DNA of 64,000 bases from Agromyces sp. 3263 (GCF_031456545.1 NZ_JAVDUV010000001.1:1736001-1800000); one strand, 5' to 3'; counted from the first letter of the stretch, positions 15,255-24,202 are shown. A program made the numbers and translations. The notes: generated from the sequence alone by a model not told the origin.

Positions 15255-17089
15255 CGAGGCGGTGCGCCGTCGCGTCGTCGGACCCGCTGGGCGACGCGCC
15301 GCGCGATGCGTCGTGCGGTCGAGCGTGCGTCGGGGAACACGGTGGCCGCCTCGAGCTCGACGTGCGAACCCTCGAGCTCCACGGCGACGGTGCAGGTGAG
15401 CGGATGCCGCGGCCCCACGAGCGCGGTGCGGGCGGCGTCGAGGCGCCAGACGACCCGACCAGCGTGCGCTCGCCGCCGCGTGCGCACCAGCCCGCCGTCG
15501 GGGCCGCGCGCGGCGAGCGTGATCACCACGAAGGCGCCCGGAGGCAGCTCCGCGAGGCGCACCGAGACCCGCAGCCGCCCGCGCAGGAACCGGACGCGCA
15601 GCCGCTCCACCGTCGCGTCCACGAGTGGGACGGGCCGGGCGTGGCGGCGACGCGCATGCTCGAGCACGCGGGCCCAGTCGGCGACGATGCGCTCGTCGTC
15701 GAACCGGGCGGCGGACGCGCGGGCCGCGTCGCGCATCCGTTCGCGCGCCTCGGACGGAAGCAACGCGATGCGGGCGATCGCGGCCGCCGCCGCGTCGCGA
15801 TCGCCGTCGGGCACGAGGGCCCCGTCGACCGCGTCGGTGATCACGTCGGCGGGGCCGTACGGGATGTCGTAGGCCACCGGGATGCAACCGCGCGACATCG
15901 CCTCGGCGAGCACGAGCGGTGCTCCCTCCGACGTGCTCGTGAGCAGCGTCCACGAGGAGGCGCCGAAGGCCTCGGCGGCGTCGCGACGGTGGCCGGAGAA
16001 GGTCACGGCGTCGCCGAGCCCGGCCACGCTCGCCCTCGCCCTCGCCGTCGCGGCATCCGGCCCATCGCCGAAGACCTCGAGCGTGACGGGCATCCCGCGC
16101 GCCCGGCACCTGGCGACGATGTCGAGGGCGTGATCGACGCGCTTGCGACGGGTCAGCTGCGCGACGACGACGCCCGCGGCGGGATCGCGGTCGCGGTCGG
16201 CGAGCGGCGGACGCCGCGGTGCGTCGATGCCGTTGGGGACGACGAACAGGTTGCCCGGGTCGGACAGCAGCGCCGCGGCATCCGCTCGCTGCCGCTCGGT
16301 GAGGAACGCGACGCCGTCGAACCGCTCGAGGTGCGCGAAGACCGGCCGGCGTGACGGGCGCAGCACGCCGACGGGACGGGCGGAGCCCTGCAGGTGCGAG
16401 TTGTGCACCACGTGGACCGTGGTGACGTTCGGGCGCCGGTAGGAGGCCATGAACCGCGCGGTGGTCTTGCTGTCGACGATCGCGAACGCCGGCTCGCCGC
16501 CGATCAGCCCGTCGAGCCAGTCGGCGTAGCAGGCCCAGGCGCTCGTCCACTGCCGGGCGGGAGAGCCCGACGCGTCGAACCACGTGATCAGGCGGCGGGG
16601 GCCCGAGTCGCGCGCCCGTTCGTCGAGCACGGCGATCGTGCCGTCTGGGCGACGGTGCTCGAGCGCGACCGGTCGGCCGTCCCGGCGCGTCTCGATGAGG
16701 GCCGAACCGTCGGATGCCTCGGCGACCGTCGTGCGGTCCACGCCGACCGCTCCCGGCTCCACGGCGACCTCAACGGTCACGTCCGCCCCGCCGGGCGCGG
16801 CCGCCGGCGGGGTGCCGGTGCGGAGGTCCTCGTAGAGGTTCCGGAGCCGCATCCCGGGAAGGAGCTCGCCCGAACACTCGAGCCGTTCCCGCACGGACGG
16901 ATAGTCGGGACGCCCGTCGAGCGTGAGGATGTCGACGGGCCGGCCGGCGATCCGGGCGAACGCGCGCGAGCGGTGCAGCAGGGCCGACGTCATGCCGCCG
17001 AACTGGTCGGGAACGCCCCAGGTGACGGTGAGCAGCCGCCCAGCGGGGAAGGACCGCGGGCGCGCGGGGATCGCGTCGGAGGCCGTCAC
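15251..17089 (-). CDS. Glycosyltransferase family 4 (TagE/TarM-like)
   Basis: This 612-residue GT-B enzyme starts near TWGVPDQFGGMTSALLHRSR, the N-terminal pattern of poly(glycerol/ribitol-phosphate) glucosyltransferases. The C-terminal Rossmann domain contains VVPNGIDAPRR, VVVAQLTRRKRVDHAL and the EGAPLVLAE E-x7-E motif with AEAMSRGCIPVAYDIPYGP. A further region of about 120 residues at the C-terminus looks beta-rich. The likely role is transfer of a sugar onto a wall polymer or glycoconjugate. GTG 17089 is set by TAGCGT spaced 6 nt upstream (leaderless). The gene is divergent from the gad operon. Confidence 0.88.
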   Translation of the reverse strand: MTASDAIPARPRSFPAGRLLTVTWGVPDQFGGMTSALLHRSRAFARIAGRPVDILTLDGRPDYPSVRERLECSGELLPGMRLRNLYEDLRTGTPPAAAPGGADVTVEVAVEPGAVGVDRTTVAEASDGSALIETRRDGRPVALEHRRPDGTIAVLDERARDSGPRRLITWFDASGSPARQWTSAWACYADWLDGLIGGEPAFAIVDSKTTARFMASYRRPNVTTVHVVHNSHLQGSARPVGVLRPSRRPVFAHLERFDGVAFLTERQRADAAALLSDPGNLFVVPNGIDAPRRPPLADRDRDPAAGVVVAQLTRRKRVDHALDIVARCRARGMPVTLEVFGDGPDAATARARASVAGLGDAVTFSGHRRDAAEAFGASSWTLLTSTSEGAPLVLAEAMSRGCIPVAYDIPYGPADVITDAVDGALVPDGDRDAAAAAIARIALLPSEARERMRDAARASAARFDDERIVADWARVLEHARRRHARPVPLVDATVERLRVRFLRGRLRVSVRLAELPPGAFVVITLAARGPDGGLVRTRRRAHAGRVVWRLDAARTALVGPRHPLTCTVAVELEGSHVELEAATVFPDARSTARRIARRVAQRVRRRDGAPPR

Positions 17090-17095
17090 CCTTCA

Positions 17096-17101
17096 ACGCT
17101 A
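17096..17101 (-). promoter_or_regulatory. -10 box of leaderless glycosyltransferase promoter
   Basis: TAGCGT on the minus strand lies 6 nt before GTG 17089. The GAAGG in between is too close to act as a ribosome site. Confidence 0.45.
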
Positions 17102-17308
17102 CCCATGAGAGCACCTTCTGGAGGCCTTGACGACGCCTCGCGTGTACCCCGATCGCCCGCGCGTTTCATGCGATGTGGACTATTGACGGCCGTATACGCC
17201 GGGTTCAAACTGGCGAATGGATCGCCTGGGAGCCGACACCCCTACCTCTGCCGTCTCGCGATGGTCCGGCGGTATCGATGCGCAACGAAGCAGATGCAGG
17301 GGGAACAC

Positions 17309-18766
17309 ATGACCGATCTCAAGCCACGCTCGCACTCCGGTTCCGGTGACGGAGCGGGACCCATCACACCCGACCAGTCCACCCACGCGTTCGCGGGGAT
17401 CACGGGGCGCAACCAGCTGAATCCCATCTTCGCGCGGGAGGGCGAGGCCACGGACTTCCCGCTGGACCGGCTGCCCGACGCCGAGTCGCTGCCCGAGACG
17501 GCGTACCAGATCGTGCACGACGAGGCCATGCTCGATGGCAACGCGCGCCTCAACCTCGCGACCTTCGTCGGCACCTGGATGGACCCCTACGCGTCGAAGC
17601 TCTACGCCGAGTCCGCCGACAAGAACATGATCGACAAGGACGAGTACCCGCAGACCGCGGCCATCGAGACGCGCTGCTGGAAGATGATCGCCTCCCTCTG
17701 GAACGCTCCCGACCCCGAGAACGCGATCGGCACGTCGACCATCGGCTCGTCGGAGGCGTGCATGCTCGGCGGCCTCGCGCTCAAGCGCCGCTGGCAGGTC
17801 GCCCGCCGCGCCGCGGGCAAGTCGACCGAGAAGCCGAACCTCATCCTGTCGAGCGCCGTGCAGGTCTGCTGGGAGAAGTTCTGCAACTACTGGGACGTCG
17901 AGGCCCGGTACGTGCCGATCAGCGACGAGCACAAGGTGCTCGACGGCCACGACCTCGAGAAGTACGTCGACGAGAACACGATCGGCGTCGTCGCGATCAT
18001 GGGTGTCACCTACACCGGCATGTACGAGCCGGTGAAGCAGATCTCCGCGGCGCTCGACAAGATCCAGGCCGACACCGGGCTCGACGTCAAGATCCACGTC
18101 GACGGGGCATCCGGCGGCATGATCGCGCCGTTCCTGCAGCCCGACCTCGAGTGGGACTTCCGGGTCGACCGGGTGGTCTCGATCAGCACGTCCGCCCACA
18201 AGTACGGCCTCGTGTACCCCGGTCTCGGCTGGGTGGTCTGGCGCACCGTCGACGACCTGCCCAAGGACCTCGTGTTCGACGTGACGTACCTCGGCGGGCA
18301 CATGCCGACGTTCGCGCTGAACTTCTCGCGCCCCGGGGCCCAGGTGCTGCTGCAGTACTACCTGTTCCTCCGGCTCGGATGGGACGGCTACCGCAAGGTG
18401 CAGCAGGCGTCACAGGATGTCGCGGTCTACCTGTCGGGCGAGATCGGCAAGATGGACGCGTTCGAACTCTGGAACGACGGCACCGACATCCCCGTGTTCG
18501 CGTGGCAGCTGAAGAAGGGCCACACCGACAAGTGGAACCTCTACCACCTGTCGGAGCGCCTTCGCCTCAAGGGGTGGCTCATCCCCGCGTACCCCATGCC
18601 CGATGACATCTCGGACCTGGTGGTGCAGCGCATCGTGGTGCGCAACGGGCTCAGCCGCAACCTCGCCGAGTCGCTCGTGCTCGACATCCAGGAGGCCGTC
18701 GCCTACCTCGACGCCCTCGACGCACCCATGCCGCATGAGGGCCAAGTGTCCTCCTTCACGCACTGA
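17309..18766 (+). CDS. gadB: Glutamate decarboxylase
   Basis: The 485-residue PLP enzyme converts glutamate plus H+ to GABA and CO2, consuming an intracellular proton. Family landmarks are NLATFVGTWMDPYASKLYAE, EYPQTAAIETRCWKMIASLW, GTSTIGSSEACMLGGLALKR and VDGASGGMIAPF. The PLP lysine is Lys298 in STSAHKYGLVYPGLGWV. Length and sequence match bacterial GadA/GadB. ATG 17309 has an AGGGGGA ribosome site; MQGEHM six codons upstream is a less likely start. It is followed after 11 nt by the antiporter gene gadC, forming the classical acid-resistance pair. Confidence 0.95.
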   Translation: MTDLKPRSHSGSGDGAGPITPDQSTHAFAGITGRNQLNPIFAREGEATDFPLDRLPDAESLPETAYQIVHDEAMLDGNARLNLATFVGTWMDPYASKLYAESADKNMIDKDEYPQTAAIETRCWKMIASLWNAPDPENAIGTSTIGSSEACMLGGLALKRRWQVARRAAGKSTEKPNLILSSAVQVCWEKFCNYWDVEARYVPISDEHKVLDGHDLEKYVDENTIGVVAIMGVTYTGMYEPVKQISAALDKIQADTGLDVKIHVDGASGGMIAPFLQPDLEWDFRVDRVVSISTSAHKYGLVYPGLGWVVWRTVDDLPKDLVFDVTYLGGHMPTFALNFSRPGAQVLLQYYLFLRLGWDGYRKVQQASQDVAVYLSGEIGKMDAFELWNDGTDIPVFAWQLKKGHTDKWNLYHLSERLRLKGWLIPAYPMPDDISDLVVQRIVVRNGLSRNLAESLVLDIQEAVAYLDALDAPMPHEGQVSSFTH

Positions 18767-18777
18767 GGGGCTGAACC

Positions 18778-20415
18778 ATGACCGAGATCAAGGAGCCGGC
18801 GAGTACGCCGGCGGGCACCACTGCACCCAAGCGGGCCGACGGAACGCCGGCGCCATCACCCGACCACGTCAAGCCGCACCCGTTCGAGAAGGTGCCGCAC
18901 AAGCCGGCGATCGGGGCACCCGGGGTTACCTCGCAGAAGTTCATGTCGCTGATGCAGCTGGCGATCCTGACCGTCGTCGCGGTCGCCTCGCTGCGGAGCC
19001 TGCCGGCCATGGCCGGTTACGGGCTCGGGTCGATCACGCTGTTCATCATCCCGGCGATCTTCTTCCTCATCCCGACGGCCCTCGTGGCCGCCGAGCTCGC
19101 CACCGGCTGGAAGGGCGGCGTGTTCACGTGGGTGCGTGAGGCGTTCGGCGAACGCTGGGGCTTCCAGGCGATCTGGCTCCAGTGGGTGCAGAACGTCGTC
19201 TGGTATCCGACCCAGATCGCGTTCATCGCCGCATCCCTCGCGTTCGTGTTCCTCGACCCGAACCTCGCGAACTCGGGCCTGTACACGGCCATCATCATCC
19301 TGGTGCTGTACTGGTTCTCGACGTGGATCACGCTGAAGGGCGGCAACCTCTTCGCCAAGGTGGGTTCGTGGAGCGGCCTCGCGGGCACGATCTTCCCGGG
19401 ACTGCTGCTGATCATCTTCGGCATCGGCTGGGTGGCGACCGGCCAGACGAGCCAGATCCCGCTCACCGCCTCGTCGATCATCCCGCCGTTCACCGGAATC
19501 GCGTCGATCGTGCTCATCGTGTCGAACGTGCTGGCCTATGCCGGCATGGAGGTCAACGCGGTGCACGCGAACGACCTGAAGAACCCCGGCAAGCAGTACC
19601 CCAAGACGGTGCTCCTCGCGTCGATCCTGATCCTCGGCATCTTCATCATCCCGACGATCGCGATCGGCCTCGTGGTGCCGTCGAGCCAGCTCGGGCTGAC
19701 CACGGGCATCAACCTGGCGTTCCAGGCCTACTTCGAGGCCTTCGGGGTGCCCTGGCTCACGCCGGTGCTGTCGCTGCTCATCGCCCTGGGCGCGTTCGCC
19801 TCGGTCGTCACCTGGATCGCCGGCCCGTCGCGAGGCCTCCTCGCCGCGGCCCGCAGCGGCTACCTGCCGGCGTTCCTGCAGCGGCGCAACAAGGCCGGCG
19901 TGCAGGTGGGCATCCTCACCGTGCAGGGCATCGTCGTGACGCTGCTCGCGTCGCTGTTCATCTTCGTGCCGAACATCAACACGGCGTTCATCCTGCTCGT
20001 CGACATGGCGGCGGCGCTCTACCTCATCATGTACATGATGATGTTCGCGGCGGCCATCCGGCTGCGGTCGAAGCGGCCCGAGGTCGTGCGCACCTACCGC
20101 GTGCCCGCCATGGCGTTCATCGCCGGCGTCGGGTTCGTCGCATGCCTCGCGGCGTTCTGCCTTGGGTTCATCCCGCCCGAGGGGTTCGCCGAGGGAGCGC
20201 CCGGGTGGGCGTATCCGCTGCTCGTCGGGCTGGTCGTGATCGCGCTCGGCGTGCCGCCCCTCATCTTCTACGCGCTGCGCAAGCCGAAGTGGGACCAGCG
20301 CACCGCCGAGGAGAAGGCGACCTTCGACGACGTGCTGGTGAACCCGCCGACCGCGTCGACGACCGCGGCGGCGACGGATGCCGCGGGCGGGCGCCCCACG
20401 GCGACGACCGGGTAG
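18778..20415 (+). CDS. gadC: Glutamate/GABA antiporter (APC family)
   Basis: The 545-residue protein has a roughly 50-residue hydrophilic N-terminus, then about 12 hydrophobic helices. The APC signature is visible in SLRSLPAMAGYGLGSITLF, AAELATGWKGGVFTWVREAFG, YAGMEVNAVHANDLKNPGKQYP and WIAGPSRGLLAAARSGYLP. In the family it exchanges external glutamate for internal GABA made by GadB. The position 11 nt behind gadB and the GAGGGG ribosome site support operon function. The C-terminal tail is long; in E. coli GadC the tail acts as a pH plug, and this is not shown here. A terminator follows at 20436. Confidence 0.93.
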   Translation: MTEIKEPASTPAGTTAPKRADGTPAPSPDHVKPHPFEKVPHKPAIGAPGVTSQKFMSLMQLAILTVVAVASLRSLPAMAGYGLGSITLFIIPAIFFLIPTALVAAELATGWKGGVFTWVREAFGERWGFQAIWLQWVQNVVWYPTQIAFIAASLAFVFLDPNLANSGLYTAIIILVLYWFSTWITLKGGNLFAKVGSWSGLAGTIFPGLLLIIFGIGWVATGQTSQIPLTASSIIPPFTGIASIVLIVSNVLAYAGMEVNAVHANDLKNPGKQYPKTVLLASILILGIFIIPTIAIGLVVPSSQLGLTTGINLAFQAYFEAFGVPWLTPVLSLLIALGAFASVVTWIAGPSRGLLAAARSGYLPAFLQRRNKAGVQVGILTVQGIVVTLLASLFIFVPNINTAFILLVDMAAALYLIMYMMMFAAAIRLRSKRPEVVRTYRVPAMAFIAGVGFVACLAAFCLGFIPPEGFAEGAPGWAYPLLVGLVVIALGVPPLIFYALRKPKWDQRTAEEKATFDDVLVNPPTASTTAAATDAAGGRPTATTG

Positions 20416-20435
20416 TCCGACCGGCGACGAACGAG

Positions 20436-20467
20436 GGGTCGTGGCGCGTGCATCGGCGCCACGACCC
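20436..20467 (+). terminator. Hairpin terminator after gadBC
   Basis: GGGTCGTGGCGC (20436-20447) pairs perfectly with 20456-20467 around an eight-base loop. Confidence 0.8.
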
Positions 20468-20614
20468 TGTCGCGTGCGGCGACAACGCGGCCGCTAGCAG
20501 GTTCGGACCGCTCGTGCAATGCTCCGGGCCGTGCTACCCGGCGACGGCGACTGGCCCTACTGTGGAGAGGCCGAACCCGACCTCCCCCGCGGGCGTCGGC
20601 GGAGAGGCCTCACG

Positions 20615-21385
20615 ATGACGGAGACGACGGAGCGACCCGGCCGGTTGCGGCGCTTCCACGAGCGGTTCATCGTCGAGGAGCGCGTCGTCCCGGCATCCGC
20701 CAAGCGCAACCTCTACATCGTCGCGATCGTGCTGATCGTCGTCGGACTCGCCGCGTTCCTCTTCATCTTCGACTCCGTGCTCGAGGCCGACGACATCTCG
20801 ACCGTCGACAAGCCGATCGAGCACTGGCTCGACGGCACCCACGCCGACTGGCTCACGACGGTGATGATCGTGCTCGCCACCGTGTTCGGGCCGATCGCGA
20901 TGCCGATCATCATCCTCGTCACGACGGTGGCCTGGGGCATCCTCGCGAAGCACGCGTGGCGGCCGCTGCTGCTCGCCGGCGGCATGCTCCTCGGCGTCAT
21001 CATCGTGCAGGTGCTCGCGCCGATCATCTCCCGCGAGCGTCCGCCCGTCGGCGACATGATGCTCGAGATCGACCACACCTCCTCGTTCCCGTCGGGTCAC
21101 GTGATGGGCGTGGCCGACTTCCTCTTCATCACGACCTACCTCGTCTTCTCGCGGCACCGCAGGCCCGTCATCATGGTGCTCGCGTTCATCGGGGCATCCG
21201 TCATCGTGCTGCTGACCGCGGCCTGCCGGATCTACCTCGGCTACCACTGGGCGACCGACGCGCTCGCCTCCATCGCGCTGTCGCTCGTGGTGCTCGGCAT
21301 CGTCATCGCCGTCGACACCTGGCGCACCGTGCGCGTCGGCACTCCGGCCGAGGTGGATGCGTCGGAGGCGGACCAGGAGGAGTGA
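20615..21385 (+). CDS. PAP2-family membrane phosphatase with altered motif 1
   Basis: This 256-residue, six-helix membrane protein has the PAP2 motifs FPSGHVMG (motif 2) and CRIYLGYHWATD (motif 3, Cys in place of the usual Ser). Motif 1, normally K-x6-RP, reads A-x6-RP (LAPIISRERP), so the usual lysine is missing. The family dephosphorylates lipid phosphates or undecaprenyl pyrophosphate on the outer side of the membrane. ATG 20615 follows GGAGAGG. Its end lies within 6 nt of a second PAP2 gene, so the two are translated together and may differ in specificity. Confidence 0.87.
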   Translation: MTETTERPGRLRRFHERFIVEERVVPASAKRNLYIVAIVLIVVGLAAFLFIFDSVLEADDISTVDKPIEHWLDGTHADWLTTVMIVLATVFGPIAMPIIILVTTVAWGILAKHAWRPLLLAGGMLLGVIIVQVLAPIISRERPPVGDMMLEIDHTSSFPSGHVMGVADFLFITTYLVFSRHRRPVIMVLAFIGASVIVLLTAACRIYLGYHWATDALASIALSLVVLGIVIAVDTWRTVRVGTPAEVDASEADQEE

Positions 21386-21390
21386 GCGCC

Positions 21391-22200
21391 ATGGACGAGC
21401 ACGCGCAGGCGGACGCCGACCCGGTCGACCGCGAACCGCACGCGCTCGATCCGGCCTCCACCGCGCCGGCTCCGGTGAAGGTCGCTCGGTTCTGGCCTGT
21501 GGTGTCGGGCGGCGTGGCGCTCGCGCTCGTCGTGGTGCTCGCCTTCGTCATCTTCTACCGCGAACGCGACAAGCCCTTCGGCTTCGAGGTCGAGTACATG
21601 TCGGGGCTCGCCGCGAACCGCGCCGACTGGCTGACGACGCCCGCGCTCGTGTTCAACGCCATCGGGGGCGGGCTCCTCTCGACGTTCGCGGTGCCGGCCG
21701 TGATCATCGGCGGGCTGCTGCTGTTCCGCAGGCCGTGGGGCGCCGCGTACTACCTCGCGGCCACCATCGCGAGCGCGACCGTGACGCGGGTGATCAAGGT
21801 CATGGTGGCCCGGCCGCGCCCCGAGGAGATCCTGGTGCAACCCGACTTCGGCTCGTTCCCGTCGGGGCACAGCGCCAATGCGGCGGTGACGGCGGCCGCC
21901 CTGGGCCTCATCTTCCTGCGCACCTGGGTCTGGGTGACCGGCGCGATCTACACGCTGCTCATGATGCTCAGTCGCACCTACCTCGGCGCCCACTGGATCT
22001 CCGACACGATCGGCGGCCTGCTCGTCGGCGTCGGGGTCGCGGTGATCATCTGGGCGCCGTTCGCCAACAAGCTCTACCGAGAACATCGGATGCCGCACCC
22101 GCCTATCTGGGTGCGGGCGCGGCACCCCTCCGAGGCTGCATCGGCACCCGCGGGCGCGCCCGATCGCTCGCCTGAGGACTCGGCGTCGAGGGGCGGCTGA
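21391..22200 (+). CDS. PAP2-family membrane phosphatase
   Basis: This 269-residue protein has an N-terminal hydrophilic stretch, about six hydrophobic helices and all three PAP2 motifs intact: KVMVARPRP, FPSGHSANA and SRTYLGAHWISD. Catalysis uses the motif 2 and 3 histidines. Likely substrates are phosphatidic acid, PGP or undecaprenyl pyrophosphate. ATG 21391 is preferred to GTG 21382 because AGGAGG (21375-21380) is then 10 nt away. It directly follows another PAP2 gene and is convergent with the PPOX gene; the two stop codons abut (TGATCA at 22198-22203). Confidence 0.9.
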   Translation: MDEHAQADADPVDREPHALDPASTAPAPVKVARFWPVVSGGVALALVVVLAFVIFYRERDKPFGFEVEYMSGLAANRADWLTTPALVFNAIGGGLLSTFAVPAVIIGGLLLFRRPWGAAYYLAATIASATVTRVIKVMVARPRPEEILVQPDFGSFPSGHSANAAVTAAALGLIFLRTWVWVTGAIYTLLMMLSRTYLGAHWISDTIGGLLVGVGVAVIIWAPFANKLYREHRMPHPPIWVRARHPSEAASAPAGAPDRSPEDSASRGG

Positions 22201-22578
22201 TCACCGGGTGATCGCGATGCCGATCACCGACTCGGGGCCGTTCAGGCGCGCCGCACCACGAGTGAGCACGCGGCCGAGCCAGCCGTACTTGCGCTCGATC
22301 GCCGCCTGCGTGCGGCCGATGCCCTCGTCGGTGAGGAGGCGCGCGTGCGCGTCCACCGGGGCGCCGCGGGGCTTGCCCCGGAAGCTGCATGGCGCGATGG
22401 TGACCCGCCCGTCGCGGCGGATGCGCTTGACCTTGCCGGTCTTCCGCTCCGTCCACACGAGGAGCTCGCCGTCGGCATCGGCGACCCACACCGGCGTCGA
22501 CACGGGCGTGCCGTCCTTGCGGAACGTCGTGAGCAGCATGTACGTCTCCGCGCCGATGCGGGAGAGCTCGTCGGCCAT
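22201..22578 (-). CDS. PPOX-class (pyridoxamine 5'-phosphate oxidase fold) F420-dependent-type protein
   Basis: The 125-residue protein (MADELSRIGAETYMLLTTFR) shows the split beta-barrel pattern TFRKDGTPVSTPVWVADADGELLVWTERKTGKVKRIRRDGRVTIAP of actinobacterial PPOX-class F420-dependent proteins. It probably binds a flavin or F420 and reduces an unknown substrate. ATG 22578 is supported by a TACGAT -10 box spaced 6 nt upstream, so the mRNA is likely leaderless. It is convergent with the second PAP2 gene, and the stop codons abut. Confidence 0.85.
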   Translation of the reverse strand: MADELSRIGAETYMLLTTFRKDGTPVSTPVWVADADGELLVWTERKTGKVKRIRRDGRVTIAPCSFRGKPRGAPVDAHARLLTDEGIGRTQAAIERKYGWLGRVLTRGAARLNGPESVIGIAITR

Positions 22579-22584
22579 GCCGCC

Positions 22585-22590
22585 ATCGTA
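22585..22590 (-). promoter_or_regulatory. -10 box of leaderless PPOX promoter
   Basis: TACGAT on the minus strand lies 6 nt before ATG 22578. No ribosome site is visible. Confidence 0.5.
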
Positions 22591-22676
22591 GGCACACCGA
22601 GTCGGTCTCGCGCTCGAGGAGTTCGGCGAGCGGCATCCGGCGCCATTGGCGTAGCCTGCTCGGCAGGGGGTGCGTG

Positions 22677-22868
22677 ATGACCGACAGAAGCACGAACGCA
22701 GGCTGCCTCGCGGGCGGCGGAGCGTTCTACAGTCTCGGGATCTTCGGCGCGTGGGTCTACTTCTGGCAGCAGGCCGATGGCTTCTGGGAGTACGTGGGCG
22801 CGATCTTCCAGGGCCTCGTGTGGCCGGCGTTCATGGTCTACGACGTGTTCCACGTGCTCGGCACCTGA
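22677..22868 (+). CDS. Small membrane protein of unknown function
   Basis: The 63-residue product MTDRSTNAGCLAGGGAFYSL... has two hydrophobic segments (about 14-31 and 37-58) with many aromatics (WVYFWQQADGFWEYV) and ends in MVYDVFHVLGT. The aromatic pattern around AIFQGLVWPAFMVYD looks conserved in small Microbacteriaceae membrane proteins, although I cannot verify that here. A GGGGG ribosome site lies 7 nt before ATG 22677, and a TAGCCT -10 box (22652-22657) gives only a very short leader. The function is unknown. Confidence 0.7.
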   Translation: MTDRSTNAGCLAGGGAFYSLGIFGAWVYFWQQADGFWEYVGAIFQGLVWPAFMVYDVFHVLGT

Positions 22869-22961
22869 CCCGAGGCTGCCGGCGGTGGCGGCGTTCGATG
22901 CGCTGAGCGACGCCAACCGACCCAGGCATTCGCAGCGGGGCGTCGTGCCGGACCTTCACGG

Positions 22962-23032
22962 AGCGGATGACGGGAATCGAACCCGCGCTATCAGCTTGGG
23001 AAGCTGAAGTTCTACCATTGAACTACATCCGC
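22962..23032 (-). tRNA. tRNA-Gly (anticodon CCC)
   Basis: On the minus strand the acceptor GCGGATG (23032-23026) pairs with CATCCGC. The T-arm carries GGTTCGATTCC, and the anticodon stem TCAGC/GCTGA encloses loop TTCCCAA, giving anticodon CCC, which reads GGG. Length is 71 nt. The 3' CCA is not encoded. It is transcribed divergently from dcd. Confidence 0.95.
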
Positions 23033-23081
23033 GTGCGGCATCCGCCCGCCCGTTTCCGCGGGTGACGGTGCAACGGAAGCC

Positions 23082-23109
23082 ATCCTAGCAAGCGTTGCTA
23101 CGCTGTCAG
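23082..23109 (-). promoter_or_regulatory. tRNA-Gly promoter
   Basis: On the minus strand CTGACA (23109-23104) and TAGGAT (23087-23082) are spaced by 16 nt, a good sigma-A match. This gives a tRNA leader of about 40 nt. Confidence 0.55.
23099..23104 (+). promoter_or_regulatory. -10 box of leaderless dcd promoter
   Basis: TACGCT lies 6 nt before GTG 23111. It overlaps the tRNA promoter on the other strand, so the two divergent promoters share sequence. Confidence 0.5.
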
Positions 23110-23110
23110 C

Positions 23111-23716
23111 GTGCTTCTCTCGGATCGTGACATCAGGGCCGAACTCGACCGCGAGCGCATCGGGCTGGAGCCCTACGAACCAGCGATGATCCAGCCGTCG
23201 TCGATCGACGTGCGGCTCGACCGGTACTTCCGGCTGTTCGACAACCACAAGTACCCGTTCATCGATCCGGCCGAAGACCAGCCCGAGCTCACGCACCTCA
23301 TCGAGGTCCGTCCCGACGAGCCGTTCATCCTGCATCCGGGGGAATTCGTGCTCGCGTCGACGTACGAGGCCGTCACCCTGCCCGACGACATCGCCGCCCG
23401 GCTCGAGGGCAAGAGCTCGCTCGGCCGGCTCGGGCTGCTCACGCACTCCACGGCGGGCTTCATCGACCCCGGGTTCACAGGGCATGTCACCCTCGAGCTC
23501 TCGAACGTCGCCACCCTGCCGATCAAGCTCTGGCCCGGCATGAAGATCGGCCAGATGTGCTTCTTCCGGCTGTCGTCGCCGAGCGAGCGCCCCTATGGCT
23601 CGGCCGAGTACAGCTCGCGGTACCAGGGGCAGCGCGGACCGACGGCGTCGCGCTCCTTCCAGAACTTCCACCGCACGGATGTCGGCGCGACCGACGCGGG
23701 GTCCGCCGGCCACTGA
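23111..23716 (+). CDS. dcd: dCTP deaminase (probably bifunctional, dUMP-forming)
   Basis: The 201-residue protein is nearly colinear with mycobacterial Dcd: [78 protein letters not shown] and [16 protein letters not shown]. In mycobacteria this form both deaminates dCTP and hydrolyses the dUTP product to dUMP for thymidylate synthesis. By similarity I expect the same. GTG 23111 has no ribosome site but a -10 box 6 nt upstream, so the mRNA is probably leaderless. It is divergent from tRNA-Gly. Confidence 0.96.
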   Translation: MLLSDRDIRAELDRERIGLEPYEPAMIQPSSIDVRLDRYFRLFDNHKYPFIDPAEDQPELTHLIEVRPDEPFILHPGEFVLASTYEAVTLPDDIAARLEGKSSLGRLGLLTHSTAGFIDPGFTGHVTLELSNVATLPIKLWPGMKIGQMCFFRLSSPSERPYGSAEYSSRYQGQRGPTASRSFQNFHRTDVGATDAGSAGH

Positions 23717-23875
23717 GGGCACGCCGGCCGGATGCCGCGCGGCCGCGCCGCGCCGCGCCGCCCCATCACATCGAGTGGTCGCAAACAGCCGGCTTGCGTG
23801 ATCCGAAGCAGCCGATCGTGACCAGTCGATGCGCGGTCCCAGCGCGGCGGCGGCCGCGGCGCGCCCGCGTCGGGA

Positions 23876-24202
23876 TCAGTGCGCGGCGACCTGGGGCGGC
23901 AGCGCCGCCACGAGCGGGTGATCGAAGTCGAGCGCGCCGACCTTCGCCGCCCCGCCCGGCGAGCCGATCTCGTCGAAGAACTCGACGTTGGCCTTGTAGT
24001 AGTCCGCCCAGACGTCGGGGAGGTCGTCTTCGTAGTAGATCGCCTCGACGGGGCACACGGGTTCGCAGGCGCCGCAGTCGACGCACTCGTCGGGGTGGAT
24101 GTAGAGCGAGCGTTCACCCTCGTAGATGCAGTCGACGGGGCACTCGTCGATGCAGGCGCGGTCCTTCACATCCACGCAGGGCAGCGCGATGACGTAGGTC
24201 AC
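23876..24202 (-). CDS. fdxA: 7Fe/8Fe-type ferredoxin
   Basis: The 108-residue ferredoxin has two cluster-binding stretches near the N-terminus, [20 protein letters not shown] and [20 protein letters not shown]. The first has the spacing of an FdxA-type [3Fe-4S] site and the second is a classical [4Fe-4S] CxxCxxCxxxCP. It carries electrons in the cytoplasm. Its GTG start overlaps the fprA stop codon (GTGA), so it is coupled to the reductase that reduces it. The pair lies at the 3' end of the sulfate-assimilation run, so the likely client is the ferredoxin-dependent sulfite reductase SirA. Confidence 0.93.
   Translation of the reverse strand: MTYVIALPCVDVKDRACIDECPVDCIYEGERSLYIHPDECVDCGACEPVCPVEAIYYEDDLPDVWADYYKANVEFFDEIGSPGGAAKVGALDFDHPLVAALPPQVAAH

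Noticed and set aside
17133..17210. Clear sigma-A promoter for gadB at TTGACG 17183
   Set aside because: No TAnnnT box lies at proper spacing downstream; the site may instead belong to a divergent signal or another sigma factor.
23717..23875. Possible small gene between dcd and fdxA
   Set aside because: The stretch is GC-only low complexity (GGCCGCGCCGCG runs) with no start plus ribosome site; it probably holds only 3' ends.
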